A DNA stretch of 64,000 nucleotides from a gamma proteobacterium HdN1 (GTDB lineage: Bacteria > Pseudomonadota > Gammaproteobacteria > Pseudomonadales > Ketobacteraceae), in assembly GCA_000198515.1 (NCBI GenBank), contig FP929140.1, forward strand, positions 3,570,527 to 3,634,526. Reading direction: 5' to 3'. Shown piece after piece: positions 18,228 through 25,903 of the stretch; the first letter of the stretch is position 1; every line of letters begins with the position of its first letter. The notes under the pieces were generated by a model that was given only the letters and a program-made list of their open reading frames with translations, was not told the origin of the DNA and did no database searches. The translations under genes and the position numbers were made by a program.

Positions 18228-18422
18228 TTACTCCCCAATATCTTGTGTTGTGTTCTTTTGCTTTTCTATCCAGGCATCAATATCTCTACGGGAGAACCGC
18301 CACTGCCCACGCACCTTGAATGCGGGTAGCTCGCCTGATTGCGCCATGGAGTAGATTGTCTTTTCTCCAACCTTTAGAAGGGCTGCCACTTCTTTTATGG
18401 TCAGAACGTCTTGGTTCTGCAT
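18228..18422 (-). CDS. Excisionase/MerR-type helix-turn-helix protein, first gene of defence operon (MAD1-like, 64 aa)
   Basis: A small protein with the classic excisionase-family pattern: DVLTIKEVAALLKVGEKTIY, then GELPAFKVRGQWRFSRRDID and WIEKQK. It binds DNA through a winged HTH and would act as operon regulator or DNA-recognition accessory. ATG 18422 is chosen because CTGGAGG precedes it at 8-13 bases; the upstream in-frame extension runs through the promoter region and lacks domain character. It opens the seven-gene operon. Published MADS, as I recall, also begins with an HTH protein called MAD1. This gene is short enough to be missed by length filters. Confidence 0.82.
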   Translation of the reverse strand: MQNQDVLTIKEVAALLKVGEKTIYSMAQSGELPAFKVRGQWRFSRRDIDAWIEKQKNTTQDIGE

Positions 18423-18504
18423 CTTTTTAGCCTCCAGGTGCTCAAAGGGCAGATAAGGGCAACAAAGCAGCAAGGATGGCACTTTTTTGCATGAATTACC
18501 AAAG

Positions 18505-18535
18505 TTTACCAAACTGTTTTTGTGTTGCATAACAC
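18505..18535 (+). promoter_or_regulatory. Candidate promoter and operator between the XRE gene and the defence operon
   Basis: On the + strand TTTACC (18505-18510) and CATAAC (18528-18533) are 17 bases apart and each match 4 of 6 sigma-70 consensus bases; a transcript would start near 18540, ahead of the XRE ATG at 18561. GTGTTGCATAACAC (18522-18535) is an inverted repeat with 5-base arms overlapping the -10. TTACCAAA occurs twice as a direct repeat (18497-18504 and 18506-18513). The arrangement suits autorepression by the XRE protein and joint control of the divergent defence operon. This is inference from sequence only. Confidence 0.5.
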
Positions 18536-18560
18536 TAAACACTCTTCTATCATTCCCTGC

Positions 18561-18965
18561 ATGAGCAAATTCGGAGAGACAATAAGGGACCTCAGGATCG
18601 CCAAGGATCTTGGTCTGCGGGAGACAGCCGTCAAGGTGGGGATGTCGCCTGCCTATCTGAGCAGGATTGAACGAGGCAAGGAGCGACCGCCTAGCCCTGA
18701 AATCATAAAGGCCCTTGCAAGCCAATTGGCAGCCGATCCTGATGTGTTATTTCGGCTGTCTGCGTCAACTGACCCTGATGTCGTGGAATTCCTGCATAGC
18801 TCACCTGAAGTAATGTCGTTGGTTCGCTTCCTAACTGATGCGAGTTTTTCTTCACAGCAAATTGATGAGCTGATGAAAGCTGCGCAGAAGATAAGTTCCG
18901 ACGGGATCAAGCCGAAGAGAACTAGGAAGAAAGCAAAGCCTGAGCCGTCGAAAGACGCGAGCTAA
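18561..18965 (+). CDS. XRE-family transcriptional regulator, divergent to defence operon (134 aa)
   Basis: The N-terminal 65 residues form a Cro/C1-type HTH: FGETIRDLRIAKDLGLRETA, then VGMSPAYLSRIERGKERPPS. A helical segment and a Lys-rich tail (KPKRTRKKAKP) follow. The start at ATG 18561 begins the HTH domain directly; an upstream in-frame start would cross the proposed promoter. The gene is transcribed away from the defence operon, with 138 bases between the two starts, and is followed by a hairpin at 18966-18995. It is probably the repressor that keeps the costly restriction genes silent until methylation is established, in the manner of R-M controller proteins. With it, the locus has eight genes. 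Confidence 0.8.
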   Translation: MSKFGETIRDLRIAKDLGLRETAVKVGMSPAYLSRIERGKERPPSPEIIKALASQLAADPDVLFRLSASTDPDVVEFLHSSPEVMSLVRFLTDASFSSQQIDELMKAAQKISSDGIKPKRTRKKAKPEPSKDAS

Positions 18966-18995
18966 ATGGCTTGCACGTTCAATGATGCAAGCCAT
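18966..18995. terminator. Hairpin between convergent XRE and tniQ2 genes
   Basis: ATGGCTTGCA (18966-18975) and TGCAAGCCAT (18986-18995) form a perfect 10-base-pair stem with a 10-base loop, starting one base after the XRE stop. No T-run follows. It is placed between two convergent genes, so it may stop transcription from either side or protect the mRNA 3' end. Confidence 0.5.
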
Positions 18996-19022
18996 CTTGA
19001 TGTGTCCGAGTGTTGTTGAGCG

Positions 19023-20525
19023 TTACGGATTATTTTGACTGATTTGGCAGATGACTATCGAGCTGAATTTCGAGAGCTGTTTGAAGCTTAAAGATTTATT
19101 GGGTTTATTCACATAGCTGTATACGACCTTGCCTTTCAACATGAGATCGAAGAGTTTTGTAATGGAATGCCCTTCTTTCTGAATTCCGCCCAGGGTTTTT
19201 CCTTGTGCGATTGGAGATTTTTGAGCTGAATTTTGAAGTTTTGCAAGTAGACGTTGCCACGATTTTTTGCATATTAGCCAATCTCGATTCTGTGCGTCGG
19301 CTTTTTGCAGTGCTTTAACAACTCCAGCATCAAGTAGTTGCTTAAGCTGGTAGCGAGAAAGCTCCGTTTCAATAACAGCCTGTTCCATTGACCAGTTTTC
19401 TTGGTACAGCCTGGCCAGAGCCCCGACTTCCTCTCTGTTGAAATAGGCCTTGCCTTTAAAATTGTGTGGCGTGATCTTACCTTGGGCTATCAGGCTACGA
19501 ATTCTAGGCTCTCGACAATCAAGGAGGTGTTGTGCCTCTTTTTGGGTTATTAGCGGGCGCTCATCGGATGACAAAGATATTCTGGTCAGCCGATGTGTTT
19601 GAATTGCATTCGGCCAGTTGATCTCGATGAATTGGTCAAACGCGGCTCTTAGGCGAGCAATACCTTTGTTCTCTCGCTGCCGATACAGCTTTTCGTGAAT
19701 GTCGCGGAAGTGCTTGTTGATACCCGATTGCCCGCGTTCGCTCATCGGGTTATCAATGTACTGGCTAAGTAGCAGATGGAAACCATGAGGCCAGCGTTTC
19801 AAGGCTTGCCAAGCCTGGGTGTAATGGTGAGATACAGTCAGGTTGTCCAAACTAGCCGGTGTGAACAGTGTTTTGTGGAACAGCCTGTACTGGTAGTGTG
19901 CAATGAAATGGATTAGAGACAAGGCTTCAGCGAAGTTCAGGCCCCTAAGCACGGCCGGAGTCGATTTTGGTGGGTTACGTCCCTCGATCAGATGAGTCAT
20001 TGCCCTGGTGAAGGCTAAGGTTGCAGGCGAGGCCTTCGGTATCGAATTAACCGGTGGGAATGGGTCGCTTTCACCGAATTCATTGAGAGAGCGGCGGTAC
20101 CAGCTCAGCCTCTTCCCTGTCTTGGGGCTAGTATCGACGAGTAACAGCTTGTGCTTGATACAGACTGTATAGGCGATGTGGCTCCATAGGTCGGAAGAAT
20201 GTCCCGTCTCTTCGAGGCATTCGGGGCAGATTTTCGGGGTTTTGACGAAGATCTTGGTGGTAAAGTGCGGCACTTGGGACGATTTGAAGGTGTCAGCTGT
20301 TCTCGGATAGGTATAATCGAGCCCCAGCTGGGAAAAGTACGGCGCTATGTCATACTCTCCAGTAATTATCTGGTGGGCTGGTATCCGGAGGTTTTTCCAC
20401 GGTAGACCGGCATGCTGGAGCAAATGGCCGATATGGTGAAAGCCATTTTGCTCGCTGACCCGGATGAGATAACTGACCATGCACTCATCGGGTTGCCGAT
20501 GGGGTCGAATTAGTAGTCTGCTCAT
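19023..20525 (-). CDS. Second TniQ/TnsD-like target-selection protein (500 aa)
   Basis: The N-terminus MSRLLIRPHRQPDECMVSYL matches the TniQ family and the first tniQ of this window. The zinc finger is C100, C103, C122, H125. The central and C-terminal parts hold HTH-like segments (LITQKEAQHLLDCREPRIRS; MEQAVIETELSRYQLKQLL) of the type TnsD proteins use to read an attachment site. ATG 20525 is preferred; a TTG 24 codons earlier lies inside the end repeats. Placed next to the right end and far from tnsC, it is probably the attachment-site selector, with the short TniQ serving another target pathway. Inferred: the site it reads would be near the flanking copper-receptor gene. Confidence 0.82.
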   Translation of the reverse strand: MSRLLIRPHRQPDECMVSYLIRVSEQNGFHHIGHLLQHAGLPWKNLRIPAHQIITGEYDIAPYFSQLGLDYTYPRTADTFKSSQVPHFTTKIFVKTPKICPECLEETGHSSDLWSHIAYTVCIKHKLLLVDTSPKTGKRLSWYRRSLNEFGESDPFPPVNSIPKASPATLAFTRAMTHLIEGRNPPKSTPAVLRGLNFAEALSLIHFIAHYQYRLFHKTLFTPASLDNLTVSHHYTQAWQALKRWPHGFHLLLSQYIDNPMSERGQSGINKHFRDIHEKLYRQRENKGIARLRAAFDQFIEINWPNAIQTHRLTRISLSSDERPLITQKEAQHLLDCREPRIRSLIAQGKITPHNFKGKAYFNREEVGALARLYQENWSMEQAVIETELSRYQLKQLLDAGVVKALQKADAQNRDWLICKKSWQRLLAKLQNSAQKSPIAQGKTLGGIQKEGHSITKLFDLMLKGKVVYSYVNKPNKSLSFKQLSKFSSIVICQISQNNP

Positions 20526-20589
20526 GTTTTGAGCATAGAATTTCAGCGCATGGTCGTGAAGAGATAGTGAGCTGGGATCGGTAAGAAAC

Positions 20590-20752
20590 TTGTTCAAACT
20601 TATGTCGAACCCACGTGGTGCGTGGGCCTTAGGCGTTTTTTGGGGATAGCAGAAATTTGTTCAATCTTTTCTCGAAAGTTTTGTTCAAACTTATCTCGAA
20701 TTGGGCCGAAAAATGCGGGCTGTAGAGGTTGTTTGTTCAAGCTTATGAGAGG
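20590..20752 (-). repeat. Right-end repeats of the Tn7-like element (four 20-base sites)
   Basis: Four copies in the same orientation share the core TTGTTCAAnCTTATnTCGAA: 20590-20609, 20657-20676, 20681-20700 and 20733-20752. The second differs by CTTTTC in the middle, and the fourth has GAGAGG at its end. Repeated 20-22 base sites clustered at an end are the hallmark of TnsB-type transposase binding in Tn7-like elements. The pair 20657-20676/20681-20700 is nearly contiguous and the others are spaced, as in real Tn7 ends. Confidence 0.75.
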
Positions 20753-20754
20753 AC

Positions 20755-20764
20755 TTACAGAGTC
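20755..20764. mobile_element. Proposed right terminus of the Tn7-like element
   Basis: Reading inward on the minus strand, the end would be TGTAAGTCCTC followed by the outermost 20-base repeat. Tn7-like elements begin with TGT, and the outermost binding site normally starts within about 10 bases of the tip, as here. The terminal ACA on the + strand is 20757-20759, and GAGTC (20760-20764) would be one copy of a 5-base target duplication. The left end is outside the window, so this cannot be confirmed here. Confidence 0.5.
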
Positions 20765-20778
20765 AAGCGTCTGGGTGC

Positions 20779-20804
20779 GGGCGGGCATTACTCAATGCCC
20801 GCCC
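20779..20804 (-). terminator. Terminator hairpin of the copper-receptor gene
   Basis: GGGCGGGCATT (20779-20789) and AATGCCCGCCC (20794-20804) form a perfect 11-base-pair stem with a 4-base loop, 9 bases beyond the receptor stop. No T-run follows on the minus strand. The proposed transposon end lies 20 bases further on, so the element inserted immediately behind this hairpin. Confidence 0.65.
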
Positions 20805-20812
20805 AGCCGCGC

Positions 20813-22873
20813 TTAGAGATCCACTTGAACCCTTGCCCAGAACGTCCGCCCCGGCTCATTTACACGATCCGTTTGCACATAGCCCGCAATCGCCCCGCCC
20901 ATGCCATCTCCACCGGAGCGGCTAACGAACTCGGAATAGGTGCGATCAAACAGGTTATCAATTCCCGCACTCAACTGGGTGTCAGGCCGAGCCTTCCAGC
21001 TGGTGTTGAGTGAGAATACAGCAAAGCCACTACTTGGCCCTAAATCCTTACCAACAATGGTACCGCGCCCATCGTCGTAACGTGACTGCTTGCGCACCCC
21101 GCGCACTAACCCACCAACCGACCAATCTGCGTGAGAGTAGGCGAGCCCCAAGCGGGCTTCAAGCGGCGGTGTTTGCGGCAATGGAGCGTTATCGGTGCGG
21201 TTTTCGCCCCATGTCCACGCCAGCGACGAATCCATTTGCCAGTGAGTGCCCATTCGGTAAGTGCTGGAGAGCTCCCCGCCGTAGGTTCTGGCATCCACGT
21301 TTCTGGAATATCCGTTCATTGCCATCATGCTGGTATAATCGACAAGGATAAAATCGTCGATGTTTGCATAAAACACCGAAGCAGCAAGGTCAGTACTGGC
21401 ACCGCTGTAGAGCGCTCCTAGGTCGAGCTGTGTCGTTGTTTCAACATCGGTATGAAACCCGCTGATCGAACCGTCGCCACGTTTGGAAATCAGCTCCCAA
21501 TAATCCGGAAAGCGCTCGGCGCGGCCAATCCCTGCGTATAGCGTAGTGTTGCGTTCGCTCAGCTCACGCTCGATGCGCGCGAATCCGCCGCCTAGAGTTT
21601 CACGCCGCGTTTCGCCCGCCGTTGGGTTCATCGCTGCGTGGCCCATCATGCTGCCGATCATTTTGCGCTTGTCCGTTGCTTCCCAGCGATCGGCACGATA
21701 GCCCGTAACAACGCGATAGCCCTCGGAAAAGTCGATCTGGTATTCCGCAAACAAGCCCTTTTGTTGAAAGCTTGCGTCGTCCGACCACTTCGAATAAACA
21801 TGATTAACGCCCGCATTGCGTGCCTCATGAGAATTGTTCTGCTGGTCATAACCGACGCTCAACAAATCATTGCCCGTTAGCACAAACGTCGTTGCGAAAC
21901 GTCCACCCTCAGTGTTTCGTTTGAGATTGGAGTAGCCCATCATTCCCGGTTTGCGAAGCTTCTGATCATCCATTACGTGATCAATCTCGTTGCCGTACAC
22001 CTGAAACTCAACGCTATTGAGGGTTTCGCTGATGTTACGCTTTTCTACTTTTAGGTTTTGGCTTTCGCGTAAAAAACGGGTTCCATCCATGCCACGATCT
22101 GCGTACGCAGCTTCGCCGTTACTATGGTTTACGCTGGCTTCGATTCGCGTGTCGCGATCCGGCGTATAGCCTGCGGCAAACTGGCCACCATAACGATGGT
22201 ATTCACTATGCACTTTATCGCCATTGCCATCTTCGTAATCATGGGCTTGTGAGTTGGAGCCGGTAAGCTGGAAATAGCCGAGTGCAGCACCCGCGCGCAG
22301 GTCAATCAACTCGTCATAACGCGAGGCGCTAGCGGCTAACGCGCTGGCGCGAAGGCGATAATCCGGTACGTCGAAGGGTTCCACTTCACGCTCAAAAAGA
22401 ATGGTCGCGGCGCTGCTCATGGGGCCATGGCTCACGGTTTGCGGCCCTTTGACCACGGTCAGCTTGTCGTATAGCTCTGGATAGATATACGCGGTGGGGG
22501 CATCCATGCGGCTATTGCACCCGCCCAAAAGGGTTTCGCCATCGACCGCAATTCCCAAGCGCGAACCCGTCATCCCACGAAAAACCGGGTCGCCGTCAGA
22601 GCCGCCTTTGCGCGTTACGGCAAAACCGGGAATGGTTTTTAAGTAATCGGCGCCGTCATGGGTTGGAACGGGTTGGCGCGGAACCTTGAGGTCGGTGGTC
22701 ACCGTCACTGGGCTGGTCATGGCGGTGTCTGTCACGATCAATGGGCTGAGCAGGAGCGTGTCGTCTGCACTTGTATCCGCAGACTCATGGGAGTGGTGGG
22801 GCTCACCAAATGTAGTCGTGCTGAGTAACGCGGTGCTTATAGCAACAACGAGAGGCGATTTCAAAAAACGCAT
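20813..22873 (-). CDS. oprC: TonB-dependent copper receptor, OprC/NosA family (686 aa)
   Basis: An outer-membrane TonB-dependent receptor. A signal peptide (residues 1 to about 23) is followed by a His-rich segment (PHHSHES), a plug domain and a 22-strand-type beta-barrel ending in an aromatic-rich C-terminus (FWARVQVDL). The plug contains LLGGCNSRMDAPTAYIYPE, in which the C-x3-M pair corresponds to the copper ligand motif known from OprC. Met-rich loops (SMMGHAAMN, SMMAMN) fit copper binding. The start at 22873 has AGGA at the right distance and begins with the signal peptide; an upstream extension does not look like protein. OprC imports copper, and NosA relates to copper supply for nitrous oxide reductase. 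The gene lies next to the transposon end and has its own terminator hairpin. Confidence 0.88.
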   Translation of the reverse strand: MRFLKSPLVVAISTALLSTTTFGEPHHSHESADTSADDTLLLSPLIVTDTAMTSPVTVTTDLKVPRQPVPTHDGADYLKTIPGFAVTRKGGSDGDPVFRGMTGSRLGIAVDGETLLGGCNSRMDAPTAYIYPELYDKLTVVKGPQTVSHGPMSSAATILFEREVEPFDVPDYRLRASALAASASRYDELIDLRAGAALGYFQLTGSNSQAHDYEDGNGDKVHSEYHRYGGQFAAGYTPDRDTRIEASVNHSNGEAAYADRGMDGTRFLRESQNLKVEKRNISETLNSVEFQVYGNEIDHVMDDQKLRKPGMMGYSNLKRNTEGGRFATTFVLTGNDLLSVGYDQQNNSHEARNAGVNHVYSKWSDDASFQQKGLFAEYQIDFSEGYRVVTGYRADRWEATDKRKMIGSMMGHAAMNPTAGETRRETLGGGFARIERELSERNTTLYAGIGRAERFPDYWELISKRGDGSISGFHTDVETTTQLDLGALYSGASTDLAASVFYANIDDFILVDYTSMMAMNGYSRNVDARTYGGELSSTYRMGTHWQMDSSLAWTWGENRTDNAPLPQTPPLEARLGLAYSHADWSVGGLVRGVRKQSRYDDGRGTIVGKDLGPSSGFAVFSLNTSWKARPDTQLSAGIDNLFDRTYSEFVSRSGGDGMGGAIAGYVQTDRVNEPGRTFWARVQVDL

Positions 22874-23167
22874 GGCACAATCCTGTGTGGTTTGAGCAAA
22901 CCGTAAGAAATGAGACGGGGAAAGTAGGGCAAACCCTGACGCAAAAAAACTGCGCAGAGTATAGGGGAACTTTCGAGGTATGTATTGCGCTATCGCAAAG
23001 GTTTTTATCGCCACGTTTGCTGCATGATTCGCCAGTATCTGCCGATTAGGCAAATTGATGGCGCAAGCAGACGGCACGATTATGGAGGCAGGTCTGCATC
23101 TAGCGAGCGTAGGTGGCGAAAAATGCTATGATGGCCGCCCAAAGAGCCGGTGATGGGAGAAAAATGC

Positions 23168-23815
23168 GTGGCACTCAAATTTCAAGTGGTTCCAGTGACC
23201 CCTTACGAGCAAAACTGTACGGTGCTCTGGTGCGATGAGACGCTAAAAGCTGCTGTGGTCGATCCTGGCGGCGATCTGGATCGCGTGCTGGCGGTGTGCA
23301 AAAAACATGGGGTGCAGGTAGAAAAAATCCTGCTCACCCACCCCCATATTGATCACGCGGGCGCGGCTGCAACGCTTGCAGAAAAGCTGGGGGTGCCGAT
23401 CGAAGGGCCGCAAAAGGCGGATCTTTTCTGGATTCAAGGTTTGCCGCAACAGAGCGTGATGATGCGCTTTCCGCCCGCTAAGCTCTTTACTCCCGATCGT
23501 TGGTTGGAAGATGGCGATCAGGTAAGTGTGGGCAATGTGGTGTTTGATGTGATTCACTGCCCCGGCCATACGCCTGGCCATGTTGTTTTTTATCAGCCAG
23601 ACGCCAAACTTGCCCTAGTTGGGGACGTTCTGTTCAACGGTTCGATTGGCCGCACGGATTTTCCGCTGGGGAATTTTGAATCTCTCGTGCATTCCATTCG
23701 CCAAAAGCTGTTTCCGTTGGGGGATGACATTGCGTTTATTCCAGGCCATGGGCCAATGTCTACATTTGGACACGAACGAAAAACCAACCCATTTGTGTCC
23801 GATCGGCGCGGCTAA
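23168..23815 (+). CDS. Metallo-beta-lactamase-fold hydrolase, YcbL/glyoxalase II-like (215 aa)
   Basis: Contains the metal-binding motif THPHIDHAG and later HCPGHTPGH, LVGDVLFNGSIGRTD and FIPGHGP, in the order of the YcbL group of glyoxalase II-like hydrolases. YcbL is also 215 residues. These enzymes bind zinc or iron and hydrolyse thioesters; the natural substrate is not certain. GTG 23168 is chosen because GGGAGA precedes it at 8-13 bases and the product then begins MALKFQVVPVTPYEQNC as in YcbL. An ATG five codons earlier is the alternative. Divergent from the copper receptor with an intergenic space of about 290 bases. Confidence 0.85.
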   Translation: MALKFQVVPVTPYEQNCTVLWCDETLKAAVVDPGGDLDRVLAVCKKHGVQVEKILLTHPHIDHAGAAATLAEKLGVPIEGPQKADLFWIQGLPQQSVMMRFPPAKLFTPDRWLEDGDQVSVGNVVFDVIHCPGHTPGHVVFYQPDAKLALVGDVLFNGSIGRTDFPLGNFESLVHSIRQKLFPLGDDIAFIPGHGPMSTFGHERKTNPFVSDRRG

Positions 23816-23846
23816 TTTTAGCTCTCAGCGGTCACAATGCGCGCGC

Positions 23847-24980
23847 TTAGAGCGTAATGAGCACAATCTGGTTTCGGCCGGCGGCTTTCGCTTTGTACAG
23901 ACCATCGTCTGCGGCTTTCAGAAAATCTGCAGGTGTGTGGGACTTACCTGGGTAGCCCGTTACTAAGCCGCCAGAGATAGTGACCTCGCTGCTCACATCG
24001 GAGCCCTTGTGGGTGATATGCAGGCTGCGAATCCGCTGCTCAACTCCGTCACGCAAGCTTGCGGCTTCGGTGGCCGATGTGTTTAGCCAAACTAGCACAA
24101 ATTCCTCGCCACCGTAGCGCCCCGCAAAGTCCAAGGGGCGTCGGCAACTGGCGGCGAATGCGCTGGCCACGGCCTGGATGCAGCGGTCGCCTTCCAAGTG
24201 GCCGTAGAGATCGTTGTAGCGCTTGAAATAGTCGATATCGGCCAGCAACAGCGACACGGCAATTTGCTCGCGGTGGGCGTAATTGAAGATACGTTCCAGC
24301 TTGTGGTTGATGGCGCCACGGTTGTAGATACCCGTGAGCGCATCGGTTTGCGCCAGCGCAGACATCATGCCACGCTGCAAAAAACTGCGCCGAGAATTGA
24401 ATTCAATGATATAGCCGCCCGTCGCCCCGACGACAAAGTGCCCCACCATAAAGAACTCTTGATGAGGCGAAACCGGCGTGCCCAGCCATTTGGCAATGAC
24501 CAGATGACCTACGATCAGCGTACCGTTGCAGAACAGCGCATAGCGGTGCAACATGCCGGCCAGCAGGAATGAGGTCATGATGATCAGGTTGATGCCTTCA
24601 TAGGGCATAATGACCTGAGTTCGGTTGGCAAGCAGCACCACGATGCTTTGCGCCATCCCGACATAGAGCACGATCAGTACAGCGGCAAGTTGGAAAAGCC
24701 CTTTGAAGCGATGAAGGTAGTAGGTGAGGCCAAATGCCAAGACCAGCACAGGGCAGGCCGTGTAGATACGCGACCAGAGATAAATGTTTTTTAGCTCGGG
24801 CGAGAGTTTTGGCAGATCCAGCGGTGCGAGCACCAGCAGTAAGAGCACGCCCAAGGCGATTGCCGCGCGCTGGCGCAGCAAGCCGCGACGGTAAAAGTAC
24901 TCACGAAATTCTTGCTCAAGGCCCCCGTCAAAGCGCAGGTCTTTATAGCCTTTGGCGGTTTGTTGGGAGAATCTGTCCAT
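23847..24980 (-). CDS. Membrane-bound diguanylate cyclase (GGDEF, 377 aa)
   Basis: About 200 N-terminal residues carry roughly six hydrophobic segments of an integral sensor domain (after a soluble start of 35 residues). A GGDEF domain follows, with the signature RYGGEEFVLVW and the preceding DIDYFKRYNDLYGH metal-binding segment. It should make cyclic di-GMP from two GTP at the cytoplasmic membrane. No EAL domain is fused. I do not see a clear RxxD inhibitory site upstream of GGEEF. ATG 24980 is taken; the only earlier in-frame start is a TTG five codons upstream. Single gene, convergent with the YcbL-like gene. Confidence 0.9.
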   Translation of the reverse strand: MDRFSQQTAKGYKDLRFDGGLEQEFREYFYRRGLLRQRAAIALGVLLLLVLAPLDLPKLSPELKNIYLWSRIYTACPVLVLAFGLTYYLHRFKGLFQLAAVLIVLYVGMAQSIVVLLANRTQVIMPYEGINLIIMTSFLLAGMLHRYALFCNGTLIVGHLVIAKWLGTPVSPHQEFFMVGHFVVGATGGYIIEFNSRRSFLQRGMMSALAQTDALTGIYNRGAINHKLERIFNYAHREQIAVSLLLADIDYFKRYNDLYGHLEGDRCIQAVASAFAASCRRPLDFAGRYGGEEFVLVWLNTSATEAASLRDGVEQRIRSLHITHKGSDVSSEVTISGGLVTGYPGKSHTPADFLKAADDGLYKAKAAGRNQIVLITL

Positions 24981-25093
24981 GTCCGTACTGGCCAATGTGA
25001 CTGGGCTCTCAAAAGTGGGTGGTGGGGTGATGCTCTAAAATGCGTGAGCGAATACAGAAAGTGTAGTTGGAACTGAGGCGGGTGTAGAGATCA

Positions 25094-25879
25094 ATGGCAG
25101 TATTGTGGGAGCACAAGCACGAAGGGGTGCGCTACGAGGTGCGTTCTGCGGGGCGCAGCGTGCGTTTGTACGAGAACGGCGTTTTGCATACGCAATATCA
25201 CCCTGAGCGAATCTTCGTGGGCAGCGTTTGGGACTTGCTAAGCTTCGCGGGCTTGATGCTTCCGCGCGGGCTTCCGCGTCGCGTGTTGGTGCTAGGAGTT
25301 GGGGGTGGTGTGGTGATACGTCAACTCCATGGCTTGTTGGCACCGCTATGCCCAGAGCCTTTGGTTGTGATCGGCGTAGAACTCAACCCGCTGCACATCC
25401 GCCTAGCTCGCGAATGGTTTGGCCTCACGCCCGCTTATGCCGAATTGGTGCAGGCGGATGCTGCGAGCTTTGTCCGAGACTACCAAGGCCCACCGTTTGA
25501 TCTGATTGTGGACGATGTTTTTGCGGTAAAAAATGGTGAGCCAGAACGTGCGATTCTGGCAGACGATGCGTGGTGTCAGTTGTTATGTTCGAAACTTAGT
25601 GAACACGGTGCTCTGACAACCAACTTTGCTTCTGTGCGCGAGTTCCGGGCCAGCGCGCTATCTTCGGCAAAACTCGGCAAGAATCGAGAAGCGATGAATA
25701 CGATTCCATTTCGGAGCGCGTATAGTTTCACCACCCCGCATTGCGATAACGTGATCAGCGCCTGTTTTAAGGGAGATGCCCCCGCCGGCCTGTTAGAGAG
25801 TCGTCTTCAGGAACACCCTCTCTGCCAAAAGAAAAGCGTGCTCAAGCAGTTACGCTATCGAGCACGCAAATATCTTTGA
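25094..25879 (+). CDS. Spermidine synthase-like SAM-binding protein (261 aa)
   Basis: The Rossmann motif RRVLVLGVGGGVVIRQL, then VVIGVELNPLHIRLA and a late FDLIVDDVFA, match the spermine/spermidine synthase superfamily. The N-terminal oligomerisation beta-structure is short. The catalytic Asp of true aminopropyltransferases would be in VDDVFA, but the usual polyamine-binding residues are not obvious, so the substrate is uncertain. The start codon at 25094 follows a weak ribosome site. Stands alone between a divergent cyclase gene and a convergent cytochrome gene. The window also encodes SpeD, which makes the aminopropyl donor, but far away (44537). Confidence 0.7.
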   Translation: MAVLWEHKHEGVRYEVRSAGRSVRLYENGVLHTQYHPERIFVGSVWDLLSFAGLMLPRGLPRRVLVLGVGGGVVIRQLHGLLAPLCPEPLVVIGVELNPLHIRLAREWFGLTPAYAELVQADAASFVRDYQGPPFDLIVDDVFAVKNGEPERAILADDAWCQLLCSKLSEHGALTTNFASVREFRASALSSAKLGKNREAMNTIPFRSAYSFTTPHCDNVISACFKGDAPAGLLESRLQEHPLCQKKSVLKQLRYRARKYL

Positions 25880-25903
25880 GCGGCTTGTTCTCTTGCGCGG
25901 GCG

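Noticed and set aside
1376-18422. BREX type 2 (Pgl) as the name for the defence operon
   Set aside because: Only the PglW-like kinase fits. PglZ, PglY, BrxD and BrxHI/BrxL are missing, while HsdM, HsdS and a HerA-type protein are present.
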